A DNA stretch of 64,000 nucleotides, taken from positions 7,909-71,908 of the forward strand of contig JBBIKG010000018.1 in assembly GCA_037445555.1 (NCBI GenBank). Reading direction: 5' to 3'. Source of the DNA: JAAYJT01 sp037445555. Its GTDB lineage: Bacteria > Bacteroidota > Bacteroidia > Bacteroidales > JAAYJT01. Below are positions 43,800-52,965 of the stretch, piece by piece (the stretch's first letter is position 1; every line of letters begins with the position of its first letter). Made by a program: the position numbers and the translations under genes. The notes beneath the pieces were generated by a model. That model made no database searches. It was not told the origin of the DNA and worked only from the letters and a program-made list of their open reading frames with translations.

Positions 43800-44035
43800 G
43801 ATTTGAGGTATTGAAGCAATAGAGTAACAGGATCTGCTCAGCGCTGTTAAAACAGAAAATAGTTCTCACGCAAAACGACTGACAGATTCAGAAGTAAAGT
43901 TATATAGAAAACAGCTATAAGGGAGCTTCTTTGAGAGGATCGCAGTTTGGGATGAGCGTGCAATTAGGGGGTTGGATATGGTTGGGAAATTTAACGCGGT
44001 CCGATTAATACCTGTAAGATGGTCACGATTCGGGG

Positions 44036-44722
44036 CTACCATTTACGCAATCCTTTGGGATAATGACCGTCGGGTGAAAGTGAGCGCGCCACATCTTCCT
44101 TCAGGGTGTAATAACATCCGCTCTCAGAAAGAATCTGGTTCACAATGTCGAGCGACACAAAAGTTGCCAGGATTGCTTCTGCTTCACGCTTGCGCAATCC
44201 GGCTTTCACAACAAACTCCTCCAGGGTAATGCTGGGATGTTGATCCAGGTATTTCAGCAGGAACTTTTCCTTGTCGGTATATGCCAGAAAAACTCCATTG
44301 CTTCGTTTGCGTTTTCGAAATGCCTCCAGGAATACACGATTCGCCAATAGGTCGTGGTCATCTACACGCACATATACAAGCCATTTGTCGTCTTTGTCAA
44401 GAGCGTAATGCAAAAAATCGGGGCATGGAGCTATGGTTACCTCCAACACTTTTTTGCCATCTACCGTCCACTCATGAGTTTCAAAGGGGATTGGCGGCCT
44501 GCAATACATGGTGGCTGCCGCCTCCACCATATAGTATTCTTCCTCCGAACGAACACCGGCAATGGCCCCGTTGTCTTTTACGCCGATTAGCAGGGTGCCG
44601 CCTTCGGCATTGGCAAACGCCACCAGCGAGCGGGCAATCTTGCGTGAGTCGTTCACCCCAAACTTGAAGTCGAGATGCTGACTTTCGCCATGTTCAATCA
44701 GTTTTTTGATGTATGTACTCAC
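44036..44722 (-). CDS. AlbA_2 (Schlafen-type) putative DNA-binding protein
   Basis: A 228-residue protein beginning at GTG 44722. The N-terminal half (about 8-125) is an AlbA_2/Schlafen-like domain: GESQHLDFKFGVNDSRKIAR, SLVAFANAEGGTLLIGVKDN, VLEVTIAPCPDF, YVRVDDHDLLAN. The C-terminal half (about 140-225) looks like a winged helix (LLKYLDQHPSITLEEFVVKA, GLRKREAEAILATFVSLDIV). It may be a transcriptional regulator, but no target or partner is visible next to it. Confidence 0.85.
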   Translation of the reverse strand: MSTYIKKLIEHGESQHLDFKFGVNDSRKIARSLVAFANAEGGTLLIGVKDNGAIAGVRSEEEYYMVEAAATMYCRPPIPFETHEWTVDGKKVLEVTIAPCPDFLHYALDKDDKWLVYVRVDDHDLLANRVFLEAFRKRKRSNGVFLAYTDKEKFLLKYLDQHPSITLEEFVVKAGLRKREAEAILATFVSLDIVNQILSESGCYYTLKEDVARSLSPDGHYPKGLRKW

Positions 44723-44845
44723 CTAAAATGCTTTGCCTGACTTTCTGAAAACGAAAGTGGTCGGTGTTATGGTATATCTAACTTGCACAAAAACCGAATG
44801 TGGTGCATCAACCTGTACAGGAAGGGCGGCGATTCCCTGCCAGGA

Positions 44846-45310
44846 TTAGATGAAGCTGATATTTTCCCGGGCGGTGGTTTTTTCGCAATAGCAGCATTGC
44901 AGCTTCAGCGATTCCTTGTCGATCACGCAAAACCGCGTTGGGATCTGCTCGTGGTTGGTAATACAGTTTGGATTGACACACTTCACAATATTGCTGATCT
45001 GATCAGGCACCTGAACTTCGCGTTTTTCAATAATCTCGAAATTGCGGATCACAATCAGGGTAGCGGTGGAAGCCACTAAAGCGATCTTGTTTATCTCCTC
45101 CCTCTCAAAATAACGGTTGCTCAGTTTAAGGATCCCTTTTTTGCCATACTTGCGGCTGTCGAGATTAGCGCCAATCAGAATCTGTGTATTAAATTGCTCA
45201 AGGTTTAAAATCCGCATCACTTTGAAAACACTGCCTGCCGGGATATGGTCAATGACGGTGCCATTTTCGATGGCCGATACTTTTAATTCTTTTCTCAGTT
45301 CTTTGTCCAT
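44846..45310 (-). CDS. pyrI: Aspartate carbamoyltransferase regulatory chain
   Basis: The 154-residue allosteric subunit that binds CTP/ATP and assembles with PyrB. The N-terminal allosteric domain has VSAIENGTVIDHIPAGSVFK; the C-terminal zinc domain has four cysteines in C111-x4-C116-x22-C139-x2-C142 spacing (CVNPNC, CCYC). It lies 25 nt downstream of pyrB in the same transcript, as in enteric pyrBI. It implies feedback control of pyrimidine synthesis at this enzyme. Confidence 0.96.
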   Translation of the reverse strand: MDKELRKELKVSAIENGTVIDHIPAGSVFKVMRILNLEQFNTQILIGANLDSRKYGKKGILKLSNRYFEREEINKIALVASTATLIVIRNFEIIEKREVQVPDQISNIVKCVNPNCITNHEQIPTRFCVIDKESLKLQCCYCEKTTARENISFI

Positions 45311-45335
45311 GGTTGAGGTTTCTTACAGTTTCAGA

Positions 45336-46244
45336 CTATTTAACACCTAAAATACCGGCCAGCAATGCCTGGCGCACATACACCCCATTCAATGCCTGTT
45401 CAAAGTAATATGCCGAAGGATGGCTGTCAACATCGGTGGTGATTTCGTTCACTCTGGGTAGCGGATGCAGCACTTTCATGGTTGGCTTAGCGCCGGCAAG
45501 CATCTCGCTTGTGAGTATGTAGGCATTCTTTACCCGTTCGTATTCGATAGGATCGGAGAAACGTTCTTTCTGGATTCGGGTCATATAAATGATATCGACT
45601 TTAGGGATGGCCTCAGCCAGATCTGTATATTGATAATACGGCAGTTCGCGTTCCTTTATATATCGCTTTACCGAACTGGGCAGCTTGAGTGCTTCGGGCG
45701 ATACCAGATGCATGGTGGTATTGTATTGTGATAAGGCCATGACCAGCGAATGCACAGTGCGGCCATATTTCAGATCGCCCACAAAAGCAATATGCAAATT
45801 ATCCAGTGTGCCCTGTGTCTTACGAATCGAATACATATCGAGCAGGCACTGTGTAGGGTGCTGGTTGGCGCCATCGCCAGCGTTGATGATAGGCACCGAT
45901 GCTACCTCGGCAGCAAATCGTGCGCTGCCTTCGCGGGGATGGCGCATTACAATCAGGTCCGAATAATTACTTACGGTTTTAATGGTATCGCGCAGCGATT
46001 CTCCTTTCTGAACACTCGTTGAGGAGGTGTCACTGAAACCGATCACTTTTCCACCCAGGCGGTTGACAGCGCTTTCGAAACTCAGTCGGGTGCGTGTCGA
46101 AGGCTCAAAAAAGAGAGTGGCCACAACAAACCCGTCGAGTATTTTTTGAGTAGGTTGTTTTTCGAACTCGGCTGCAAGGTCGAGTATGCGCAGCATTTCA
46201 TCTTTGCTGAAGTCGCTGATGGAAATCAGGCTCTTCTGTTTCAT
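45336..46244 (-). CDS. pyrB: Aspartate carbamoyltransferase catalytic chain
   Basis: The 302-residue catalytic chain that condenses carbamoyl phosphate and aspartate to carbamoyl aspartate, the committed step of pyrimidine synthesis. The carbamoyl-phosphate motif FFEPSTRTRLSFE is present, along with the active-site HPREGSARF, INAGDGANQHPTQCLLDMYS and LHPLPRVNEI. The gene has a 160-nt leader with a terminator and a leader ORF (see those entries). Followed by pyrI. Confidence 0.98.
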   Translation of the reverse strand: MKQKSLISISDFSKDEMLRILDLAAEFEKQPTQKILDGFVVATLFFEPSTRTRLSFESAVNRLGGKVIGFSDTSSTSVQKGESLRDTIKTVSNYSDLIVMRHPREGSARFAAEVASVPIINAGDGANQHPTQCLLDMYSIRKTQGTLDNLHIAFVGDLKYGRTVHSLVMALSQYNTTMHLVSPEALKLPSSVKRYIKERELPYYQYTDLAEAIPKVDIIYMTRIQKERFSDPIEYERVKNAYILTSEMLAGAKPTMKVLHPLPRVNEITTDVDSHPSAYYFEQALNGVYVRQALLAGILGVK

Positions 46245-46262
46245 GGTTTAATATGTTAATAA

Positions 46263-46382
46263 TCAATTATAAAGTCTGGTATTAGAAGATGCAGAAGAAA
46301 AAAATAACGGCTTTGCTGCCGTTGAAGAAATTAAAAGACGATGTAAGCGAAAGTTGGTTGGGAAATGGGTGGCCGAAATCAT
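46263..46382 (-). CDS. Putative pyrBI leader peptide (39 residues)
   Basis: A short ORF from ATG 46382 to TGA 46263 starts MISATHFPTNFRLHRLLISS, continues TAAKPLFFSSASSNTRLYN and ends 18 nt before the pyrB ATG. Codons about 20-26 form the terminator hairpin and codons 26-28 (TTA TTT TTT) its U-run. In E. coli the 44-codon pyrL runs through the pyrBI attenuator in the same way. Coding is not shown by experiment; the position relative to promoter and terminator is the main support. Confidence 0.5.
   Translation of the reverse strand: MISATHFPTNFRLHRLLISSTAAKPLFFSSASSNTRLYN
46298..46323 (-). terminator. Intrinsic terminator (candidate attenuator) in the pyrBI leader
   Basis: On the minus strand AACGGC (46323-46318), loop AGCAAA, GCCGTT (46311-46306), then A and seven T (46304-46298). 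It is preceded by a pyrimidine-rich tract (46324-46340) with 10 U in 17 nt. It lies between the pyrB promoter and pyrB, and would also end any read-through from carB. Confidence 0.75.
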
Positions 46383-46404
46383 AGCATGTGCTTGTTTCGG
46401 AATG

Positions 46405-46412
46405 CAAAGATA
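46405..46412 (-). promoter_or_regulatory. -7 promoter box of pyrBI
   Basis: TATCTTTG on the minus strand matches TAnnTTTG exactly. Transcription would begin near 46399, about 17 nt before the leader ATG and 155 nt before pyrB. Confidence 0.6.
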
Positions 46413-46488
46413 CTCTATTGTGGGGTAGGTCGGAAGTTATTTGTTCACAATTACGAACGTGTTACCAACAATTCACATCGGCCACTGT

Positions 46489-49400
46489 CTAGTATTCATC
46501 CCAGGCCTTGATGCTCAGGTCATCAAGGTTGTAACGCGAAATGGCATAAATGAAAGCGCTTGCCAGACGGGCGTTGGTGATAAGAGGAATGTTGTAATCA
46601 ATGGATGCGCGGCGAATCAGGTAATCGTTCTGAAGCTCTTCCTTGCCAAGATTTTTGGGTATATTGATGACAAGGTCGACCTCGCGGTTGCGAAGCAGGG
46701 TCAGGGTATTTGGTTCTGCACTCATGTCAGGCCAGTGGGCAATTGTAGTTTCAATGCCATTCGCTGCCAAGAAGTCGCGGGTGCCTTGCGTGGCATAGAT
46801 TGTATGACCTCTTCTGAGCAGCATGCGTGCACTTTCGAGAAGCTCTGTCTTGGATCGCATGGGACCGGAAGAGATAAGCACGGCCTTCTGTGGGATGGAA
46901 TACCCTACAGCCAGCAACGATTTCAGGATTGCTTCATAATAATCGTCGCCCAGGCAACCTACTTCTCCCGTGGATGCCATTTCGACCCCAAGAACCGGAT
47001 CGGCAGAACTTAGCCGGGAAAACGAAAACTGCGGCGCTTTCACACCGATATAATCAATCTCAAATTGAGATTTGTCGGGCTTTTCGGTCTTGACCCCCAA
47101 CATCACACGGATAGCAAAATCGATAAAGTTAGTTTTCAAAACTTTAGATACGAATGGAAGACTGCGTGAGGCCCTGAGATTACATTCGATCACCTTTATG
47201 TCGTTGTCGCGCGCCAGGAACTGTATATTGAACGGCCCGGTGATATTTAGCTCCCTGGCTATCTCGCGGCTTATTTTCTTTATTCGCCGGATAGTTTCCA
47301 CATACACTTTTTTGGGTGGAAACATTATAGTGGCGTCGCCCGAGTGTACCCCAGCAAACTCCACATGTTCCGAGATGGCATACACCAGTATTTCGCCGTG
47401 GTCGGCTACCGCATCGAACTCGATCTCTTTGGCATCTGTAATGAATTTGGATACCACCACCGGGTATTGTTTCGACACCCGCGTGGCAAGTTCCAGAAAA
47501 TGTTGTAACTCACCTTCATTCGAGACAATGTTCATGGCAGCTCCCGAAAGCACATAAGAAGGCCTTACGAGTACCGGGAAACCCACCTTTTCTGTAAACG
47601 TAAAAATATCTTCAACGGTAGTGAGTTCCTGCCATTCGGGCTGGTCAACGCCAATCTTGTCGAGCATGGCGGAGAATTTATGCCGGTTCTCTGACCTGTC
47701 AATGGATAGGGGCGATGAGCCAAGAACCGGAACTCCGACATTGTATAGCCGCAGGGCCAGATTGTTCGGAATCTGGCCTCCGGTGCTTACCACAATCCCA
47801 TGGGGGCTTTCCAGTTCAATAATATCAAGTGTGCGTTCAAAACTCAACTCATCGAAATAGAGCCTGTCGCAGGTGTCGTAGTCTGTGCTGACTGTTTCAG
47901 GGTTGTAGTTGATCATAACCGACCGGTACCCGCAGTTGTGAATGGTCTGGATGGCGTTCACGCATGACCAGTCAAACTCTACGCTGCTTCCTATACGGTA
48001 GGCACCGGATCCAAGCACAATCACCGACCGGGCATCTTTCTCAAATTCGATATCATGGCAGTGGCCGTGGTAGGTGAGGTACAGGTAGTTGGTTCTGGCC
48101 GGATGCTCCGCCGCCAGTGTATCGATCTGCTTCACACAGGGCACGATGTTGCGCTGGGTACGATGGCCCCTTACAGCAAGAATTTCACGATCGCTCTGAC
48201 CTATGTCAGCGTTTTTAAAAACCAGCCTTGCTATCTGAAAATCACTGAATCCGGCTTGTTTTACCTCACGGAGCAAATCATCAGGTATATCCTCCAGACA
48301 ATTATATGATTCGATTGAGGATTCTATGTTGACAATGTTTTTGAGTTTTTGCAAGAACCAGCGGTCAATTTTGGTTAGTTGATAGACCTCTTCCACTGTC
48401 CATCCCTTTCTGAATGCCTGCGCAATGGCAAAAATGCGCCTATCTGTTGGCCTGCTCAGAGCTATACCAATATCATCGGTTTCAAGTTCGCGGTTGGCTG
48501 CAAATCCGTGCATCCCAAGCCCTACCATACGCAAACCCTTCTGGATGGCTTCTTCAAACGTTCGCCCGATGGCCATCACTTCGCCTACGCTCTTCATGCT
48601 GGAGCCTATTTCGCGTGTTACGCCATGGAATTTATTAAGATCCCATCGCGGAATTTTGCACACCATATAATCAAGCGCGGGTTCAAAGAATGCGCTGGTC
48701 GTCCGTGTGATGCTGTTCGAGAGTTGATGTAATCCGTATCCCAAAGCCAGCTTAGCTGCCACAAAGGCGAGCGGGTATCCGGTCGCTTTCGAGGCCAGGG
48801 CGCTTGAACGCGACAGGCGTGCATTTACCTCGATCACTCTGTAATCTTCCGAGTCGGGATCGAGGGCATACTGCACATTGCATTCGCCGACAATACCCAC
48901 GGTTTTGACTATGGCTATGGCTATCTTCCTGAGTTTGTGATACTCGCTGTTGTTGAGGGTCTGCGACGGAGCTACCACAATACTTTCGCCGGTGTGTATG
49001 CCAAGAGGGTCAAAATTTTCCATATTGCACACCGTTATGCAGTTGTCATACCGATCCCGCACTACCTCATATTCCACCTCTTTCCAGCCTTTGAGCGATT
49101 CCTCAACCAGCACCTGCCCGGAATAGGCAAATGCCTTCTCGGCCAATTGGCGGAGCTCATCACGGTTGTTGCAAAAGCCGCTTCCTTGTCCACCCAATGT
49201 ATAAGCGGCACGCACAATGACCGGAAACCCGATAGTATCACTCGCAGCAAGCGCCTCTTCAACCGTCGTTGCAGAAATTGACACAGGTGTTTTAACCTGA
49301 ATGCTGTGCAGCAGGTCGGCAAATCTCTGGCGGTCTTCGGTATTGATGATCGCCTCTACAGGTGTGCCGAGCACTTTAAGGTTATATTTCTCCAGCACGC

Positions 49401-49710
49401 CTGTCCTGAACAAAGCTACACCGCAATTAAGAGCGGTTTGCCCCCCGAAGGCAAGCAGGATACCATCCGGGTTTTCCTTGTCGATTACTTTTTCAACGAA
49501 GAAGGGGGTAACAGGCAGGAAGTAAATTTTATCAGCCAGCTCATCCGATGTCTGCACGGTGGCAATGTTCGGATTGATAAGTACGGTTTCGATTCCTTCT
49601 TCCTTAAGGGCTTTCAGTGCCTGCGATCCTGAATAGTCGAACTCGCCGGCCTCACCAATCTTTAAGGCTCCCGAACCCAGGATAATGACCTTCCTACTGT
49701 CGCTTCTCAT
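46489..49710 (-). CDS. carB: Carbamoyl-phosphate synthase large subunit
   Basis: The 1073-residue synthetase subunit makes carbamoyl phosphate from bicarbonate, ATP and ammonia delivered by CarA. Two homologous ATP-grasp halves are visible (IIGSGALKIGEAGEFDYSGS-type start in the first, VIVLGSGAYRIGSSVEFDWS in the second), then an MGS-like allosteric domain (about 930-1073, LLRRGHTIYATQGTRDFLAA, NGIETTIAHWPD). Length is normal. Unusually, carA is not adjacent: argR, argG and argH lie between, divergent from carB. Its product serves both pyrimidine and arginine synthesis. Confidence 0.98.
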   Translation of the reverse strand: MRSDSRKVIILGSGALKIGEAGEFDYSGSQALKALKEEGIETVLINPNIATVQTSDELADKIYFLPVTPFFVEKVIDKENPDGILLAFGGQTALNCGVALFRTGVLEKYNLKVLGTPVEAIINTEDRQRFADLLHSIQVKTPVSISATTVEEALAASDTIGFPVIVRAAYTLGGQGSGFCNNRDELRQLAEKAFAYSGQVLVEESLKGWKEVEYEVVRDRYDNCITVCNMENFDPLGIHTGESIVVAPSQTLNNSEYHKLRKIAIAIVKTVGIVGECNVQYALDPDSEDYRVIEVNARLSRSSALASKATGYPLAFVAAKLALGYGLHQLSNSITRTTSAFFEPALDYMVCKIPRWDLNKFHGVTREIGSSMKSVGEVMAIGRTFEEAIQKGLRMVGLGMHGFAANRELETDDIGIALSRPTDRRIFAIAQAFRKGWTVEEVYQLTKIDRWFLQKLKNIVNIESSIESYNCLEDIPDDLLREVKQAGFSDFQIARLVFKNADIGQSDREILAVRGHRTQRNIVPCVKQIDTLAAEHPARTNYLYLTYHGHCHDIEFEKDARSVIVLGSGAYRIGSSVEFDWSCVNAIQTIHNCGYRSVMINYNPETVSTDYDTCDRLYFDELSFERTLDIIELESPHGIVVSTGGQIPNNLALRLYNVGVPVLGSSPLSIDRSENRHKFSAMLDKIGVDQPEWQELTTVEDIFTFTEKVGFPVLVRPSYVLSGAAMNIVSNEGELQHFLELATRVSKQYPVVVSKFITDAKEIEFDAVADHGEILVYAISEHVEFAGVHSGDATIMFPPKKVYVETIRRIKKISREIARELNITGPFNIQFLARDNDIKVIECNLRASRSLPFVSKVLKTNFIDFAIRVMLGVKTEKPDKSQFEIDYIGVKAPQFSFSRLSSADPVLGVEMASTGEVGCLGDDYYEAILKSLLAVGYSIPQKAVLISSGPMRSKTELLESARMLLRRGHTIYATQGTRDFLAANGIETTIAHWPDMSAEPNTLTLLRNREVDLVINIPKNLGKEELQNDYLIRRASIDYNIPLITNARLASAFIYAISRYNLDDLSIKAWDEY

Positions 49711-49727
49711 GACGTCGTTTTGGGGGA

Positions 49728-49735
49728 CAAAAATA
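49728..49735 (-). promoter_or_regulatory. -7 promoter box of carB
   Basis: TATTTTTG on the minus strand, matching TAnnTTTG, 17 nt upstream of the carB start codon, implying a very short leader. It lies 43 nt from the argR promoter box in the divergent region. Confidence 0.5.
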
Positions 49736-49778
49736 TCATAATTGATCCAGGCGAGGTGATAATGTTAATAAAAAAGTA

Positions 49779-49786
49779 TAAATTTG
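49779..49786 (+). promoter_or_regulatory. -7 promoter box of argR
   Basis: TAAATTTG matches TAnnTTTG, 18 nt before the argR ATG. Transcription would start near 49793, directly at the ARG-box-like sequence. Confidence 0.5.
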
Positions 49787-49795
49787 CAGTCAAAA

Positions 49796-49809
49796 TGAAT
49801 AAATATGCA
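49796..49809 (+). promoter_or_regulatory. ARG-box-like operator at argR
   Basis: TGAATAAATATGCA differs by one base from the enterobacterial ARG-box core TGAATwwwwATTCA. It overlaps the predicted transcription start and the argR start codon, a fitting place for autorepression by arginine-bound ArgR. Confidence 0.55.
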
Positions 49810-50278
49810 AAAAATTGATCGGCTCCTGGCAATCGAAGAAATCATCGGCCATGAACGCATTGCCTCTCAGGAAGTATTGCTGAAAAAGTTGGAGGAGCGG
49901 GGTATAGAATGCACCCAGGCCACATTATCGCGCGATCTGCGGCAGCTCGGCGTAAGCCGCATCCCCGACGGTCAGGGTGGCTACTGTTATTCGCTTTCTG
50001 GTCATCAAACACGCAGGCAGGATTTCGATGTGAGGATGAATATCATTCCGTTGGTAAGGGATATGATTGAAGCCCGCGGACTGATGCTGGTAAAAACAAT
50101 CCCCGGTAATGCAAACACAGTGGCATATTTTATTGACAGTATGCAACGTTACGAGATTGCCGGCACCATTGCGGGTGACGATACTATTTTGGTAGTGCCA
50201 CGTGATGGCGTCACCATGCACCAGATTCATGATTGCCTTGAACGCATTCTGCCCGGCCTGCATAAACACCTTGAATGA
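49805..50278 (+). CDS. argR: Arginine repressor ArgR
   Basis: A 157-residue hexameric regulator. The N-terminal winged helix (about 1-70) has RLLAIEEIIGHERIASQEVL and the recognition helix TQATLSRDLRQLGVSRI. The C-terminal oligomerisation/arginine-binding domain ends with ETIPGNANTVAYFIDS-like sequence (here KTIPGNANTVAYFIDS) and EIAGTIAGDDTILVVPRDG, which holds the conserved GTIAGDDT motif with the Asp residues that bind arginine. It heads the argR-argG-argH run (50-nt and 31-nt gaps). Confidence 0.96.
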   Translation: MQKIDRLLAIEEIIGHERIASQEVLLKKLEERGIECTQATLSRDLRQLGVSRIPDGQGGYCYSLSGHQTRRQDFDVRMNIIPLVRDMIEARGLMLVKTIPGNANTVAYFIDSMQRYEIAGTIAGDDTILVVPRDGVTMHQIHDCLERILPGLHKHLE

Positions 50279-50328
50279 ACCGCGTGAACAAATAATTGGA
50301 AAACTACCTGTAACTCAAAAAAACTCAA

Positions 50329-51561
50329 ATGAAAGAGAAAATCGTACTTGCCTACAGCGGCGGTCTGGACACTTCAGTAATTCTGAAATGGCTAATCGAA
50401 AAAGGAAATGATGTGATTGCTTTTGTCGCCGATGTCGGCCAGGATGAGGATTTCGAGGAGTGCCGTTACAAAGCGCTGCAGCTGGGCGCATCGAAAGTGA
50501 TCGTATCCGACCTGAAACGGGAGTTTGTTGAAAATTATGTATTAAAGGCAATCATGGGCAATGCTGTGTACGAAGGAAGGTATCTGCTAGGAACTGCCCT
50601 TGCCAGACCGCTCATCGCGAAAAAACAGATTGAGGTTGCCGTGGACGAAAATGCTATGGCCGTGGCGCATGGCGCCACCGGTAAAGGCAATGACCAGGTA
50701 AGGTTTGAATTATGCTACTATGCCCTGAAGCCCGATATCAGAGTGGTCGCCCCGTGGAAAGACCCGGAGTTTCTTAGTACGTTCAAGGGGCGCACCGACC
50801 TGCTCAAGTATGCCGCCGAAAAGAACATATCCGTCAGGGCCAGCATCGCCAAGCCTTATAGCGAGGACGACAACCTGATGCATATTAGCCATGAGGCCGG
50901 CATACTCGAAGATCCCATGTTTCCCTTTCACAAAAGCATGCTTCAGAAAATGGTGATGCCCCAGGATGCCCCTGACGAAGAAACGAGGATTGCCATTCAT
51001 TTCAAAAACGGGCTGCCTGTGAAGCTTGTCAATAAGGACGATGGAACCATCATAAACGACAGTTATGAATTATTTACCTACCTGAACAGGTTGGCCGGCC
51101 GAAATGGCATTGGATTGCTCGATATGGTCGAGAACAGGTATGTTGGCATCAAATCCAGAGGAGTGTACGAGACCCCCGCTGCCACCGTGCTCCATATTGC
51201 ACATAAAGATCTGGAAGGTATCGCTATGGACAGGGAGGTTATGCGGCTCAGAAACATGCTTTGTCCGAAATTTTCCGAACTCATTTATTACGGATTTTGG
51301 TTTAGCCCCGAGATGGATTTCCTGATGGCAGCAATCGAAAAGAGCCAGGAGCTCATCGACGGTTCGGTGCATCTGTGCCTGTACAAAGGCAACGTCATGG
51401 TCGAAGGAAGGGAATCTCCGTCGTCGCTTTATAACCAGGATTTGTCGAGTATGGACATCGAAGGCGGATTTGACCAGACCGATAGCAAAGGCTTCATCCG
51501 TATCAATGCTATAAGGCTCATGGCCCATCGTGCCATCATCGAGGCAAGCAAGGAAAAGTAA
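50329..51561 (+). CDS. argG: Argininosuccinate synthase
   Basis: A 410-residue enzyme joining citrulline and aspartate with ATP to argininosuccinate. The P-loop-like ATP motif is VLAYSGGLDTSVIL at the N-terminus; VAHGATGKGNDQVRFE and GRNGIGLLDMVENRYVGIKS are family blocks, as is ESPSSLYNQDLSSMD. The length is normal. Regulated probably with argR and argH; a weak ARG-like sequence near 50285 was not considered reliable. Confidence 0.97.
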   Translation: MKEKIVLAYSGGLDTSVILKWLIEKGNDVIAFVADVGQDEDFEECRYKALQLGASKVIVSDLKREFVENYVLKAIMGNAVYEGRYLLGTALARPLIAKKQIEVAVDENAMAVAHGATGKGNDQVRFELCYYALKPDIRVVAPWKDPEFLSTFKGRTDLLKYAAEKNISVRASIAKPYSEDDNLMHISHEAGILEDPMFPFHKSMLQKMVMPQDAPDEETRIAIHFKNGLPVKLVNKDDGTIINDSYELFTYLNRLAGRNGIGLLDMVENRYVGIKSRGVYETPAATVLHIAHKDLEGIAMDREVMRLRNMLCPKFSELIYYGFWFSPEMDFLMAAIEKSQELIDGSVHLCLYKGNVMVEGRESPSSLYNQDLSSMDIEGGFDQTDSKGFIRINAIRLMAHRAIIEASKEK

Positions 51562-51592
51562 CTTTGTCACACACCTCAAAATTACATCACCT

Positions 51593-52933
51593 ATGAAGCT
51601 CTGGGAGAAAGGTAGCGTACCTAACAGATCAGTAATTGAGTTTACATCAGCCGATGACCGAATCACCGATATGGTGCTGGCCGAGTGGGACATTGTGGGC
51701 TCGATGGCACATGTCATCATGCTCCATGAGATCGGGTTGCTTGGCGACCAGGAAAAAACAGATCTTTTAAAAGCGCTATATGCTCTTTTCGAAAGGGCGT
51801 CGAACGGCAGGTTACTTATCGAAGACGGAGTGGAGGATATTCATTCTCAGGTAGAGAAGGAACTGACGTTGGCTTTGGGCGATACGGGCCGCAAAATTCA
51901 TACCGGCAGGTCAAGAAATGATCAGGTGCTGGTTGATCTGCGATTATATCTCATCCGCGAGATGGATGCACTTGCCGCCAATACAGAGCGCCTTTTTCTG
52001 AAATGGCAGGAGCTGAGCGAGCGTTACAGGAATATCATGATCCCGGGATATACTCATATGCAGCCGGCAATGCCTTCAAGCTTGGGTATGTGGTTTGGCG
52101 CATATGCCGAAAGTTTGTGCGATGACATCGCCGTTTTGGCGGCTGCGCGTACCCTGAATAACCGTAATCCCCTGGGAACGGGCGCCGGATTTGGATCAAC
52201 GCTGCCTTTGAACCGCAGGTTGACCACCAAACTACTCGGCTTTGACGGACTTATGTACAATTCGGCCTATGCCAGCCTGAACAGGGGTAAGGCTGAGATG
52301 GCTCTGGCTTCGGCCATGGCCGGTATTGCCCAGACCCTCTCGCGTTTTGCAATGGATGTATGCCTGTATATGACACCGGAGTACGCCTTTATTAGCTTTC
52401 CGGACGAGTTCGTCACCGGATCGAGCATCATGCCTCAGAAGAAAAACCCTGACGTGTTTGAACTTATCCGCGGGAGGGCCAACCTTGTACAAACCCTTCC
52501 CTCGCAGATTGCCGGCCTGGTTTCCAACCTCCCATCCGGTTATAATCGCGATCTGCAACTGCTCAAAAAACTTATTATTACCGGTTTTTCTGAATTAAAA
52601 GCCTGTATTGACATTACCCTGCTGATGCTCGAGCATATCCGTATCAACGAAAACATTCTCTGCAAACCGCAATACAATCCAATTTTCAGTACAGAAACAG
52701 TCAATCAGCTTGTAAGGGAAGGCGTACCATTCCGCAGTGCATACAAAATGGTTTCCGAAATGGCTTCCGAAGGGAGCTTCCGGGAAACCTCCGTGCAGGA
52801 CTATACGCATGAAGGAAGCCTCGGCAACCTGTGCAATGTAGAGATAAAGAACCTGTTTTACGAACGTATGAAAAGCTTTAAAAGCAAGTCAGCCAGGGAA
52901 CTGGCTGATGATATGCTGGCAGAGAGTCTTTAA
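51593..52933 (+). CDS. argH: Argininosuccinate lyase
   Basis: A 446-residue member of the fumarase/aspartase superfamily that splits argininosuccinate into arginine and fumarate. The start at ATG 51593 gives MKLWEKGSVPNRSVIEFTSA as in other Bacteroidota enzymes. Signatures are DVEDIHSQVE-like (here GVEDIHSQVEKEL), TGRSRNDQVLVDLRLYL, GYTHMQPAMP and the superfamily signature GSSIMPQKKNPDVFEL containing the catalytic Ser. It is separated from argG by 31 nt. Confidence 0.97.
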   Translation: MKLWEKGSVPNRSVIEFTSADDRITDMVLAEWDIVGSMAHVIMLHEIGLLGDQEKTDLLKALYALFERASNGRLLIEDGVEDIHSQVEKELTLALGDTGRKIHTGRSRNDQVLVDLRLYLIREMDALAANTERLFLKWQELSERYRNIMIPGYTHMQPAMPSSLGMWFGAYAESLCDDIAVLAAARTLNNRNPLGTGAGFGSTLPLNRRLTTKLLGFDGLMYNSAYASLNRGKAEMALASAMAGIAQTLSRFAMDVCLYMTPEYAFISFPDEFVTGSSIMPQKKNPDVFELIRGRANLVQTLPSQIAGLVSNLPSGYNRDLQLLKKLIITGFSELKACIDITLLMLEHIRINENILCKPQYNPIFSTETVNQLVREGVPFRSAYKMVSEMASEGSFRETSVQDYTHEGSLGNLCNVEIKNLFYERMKSFKSKSARELADDMLAESL

Positions 52934-52965
52934 ACGGCCGGGAGTCCTGATTTGCAGAGGAAAAA

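Noticed and set aside
50280..50300. Second ARG-box candidate before argG
   Set aside because: TGAAC half is fair but the second half matches poorly at correct spacing.
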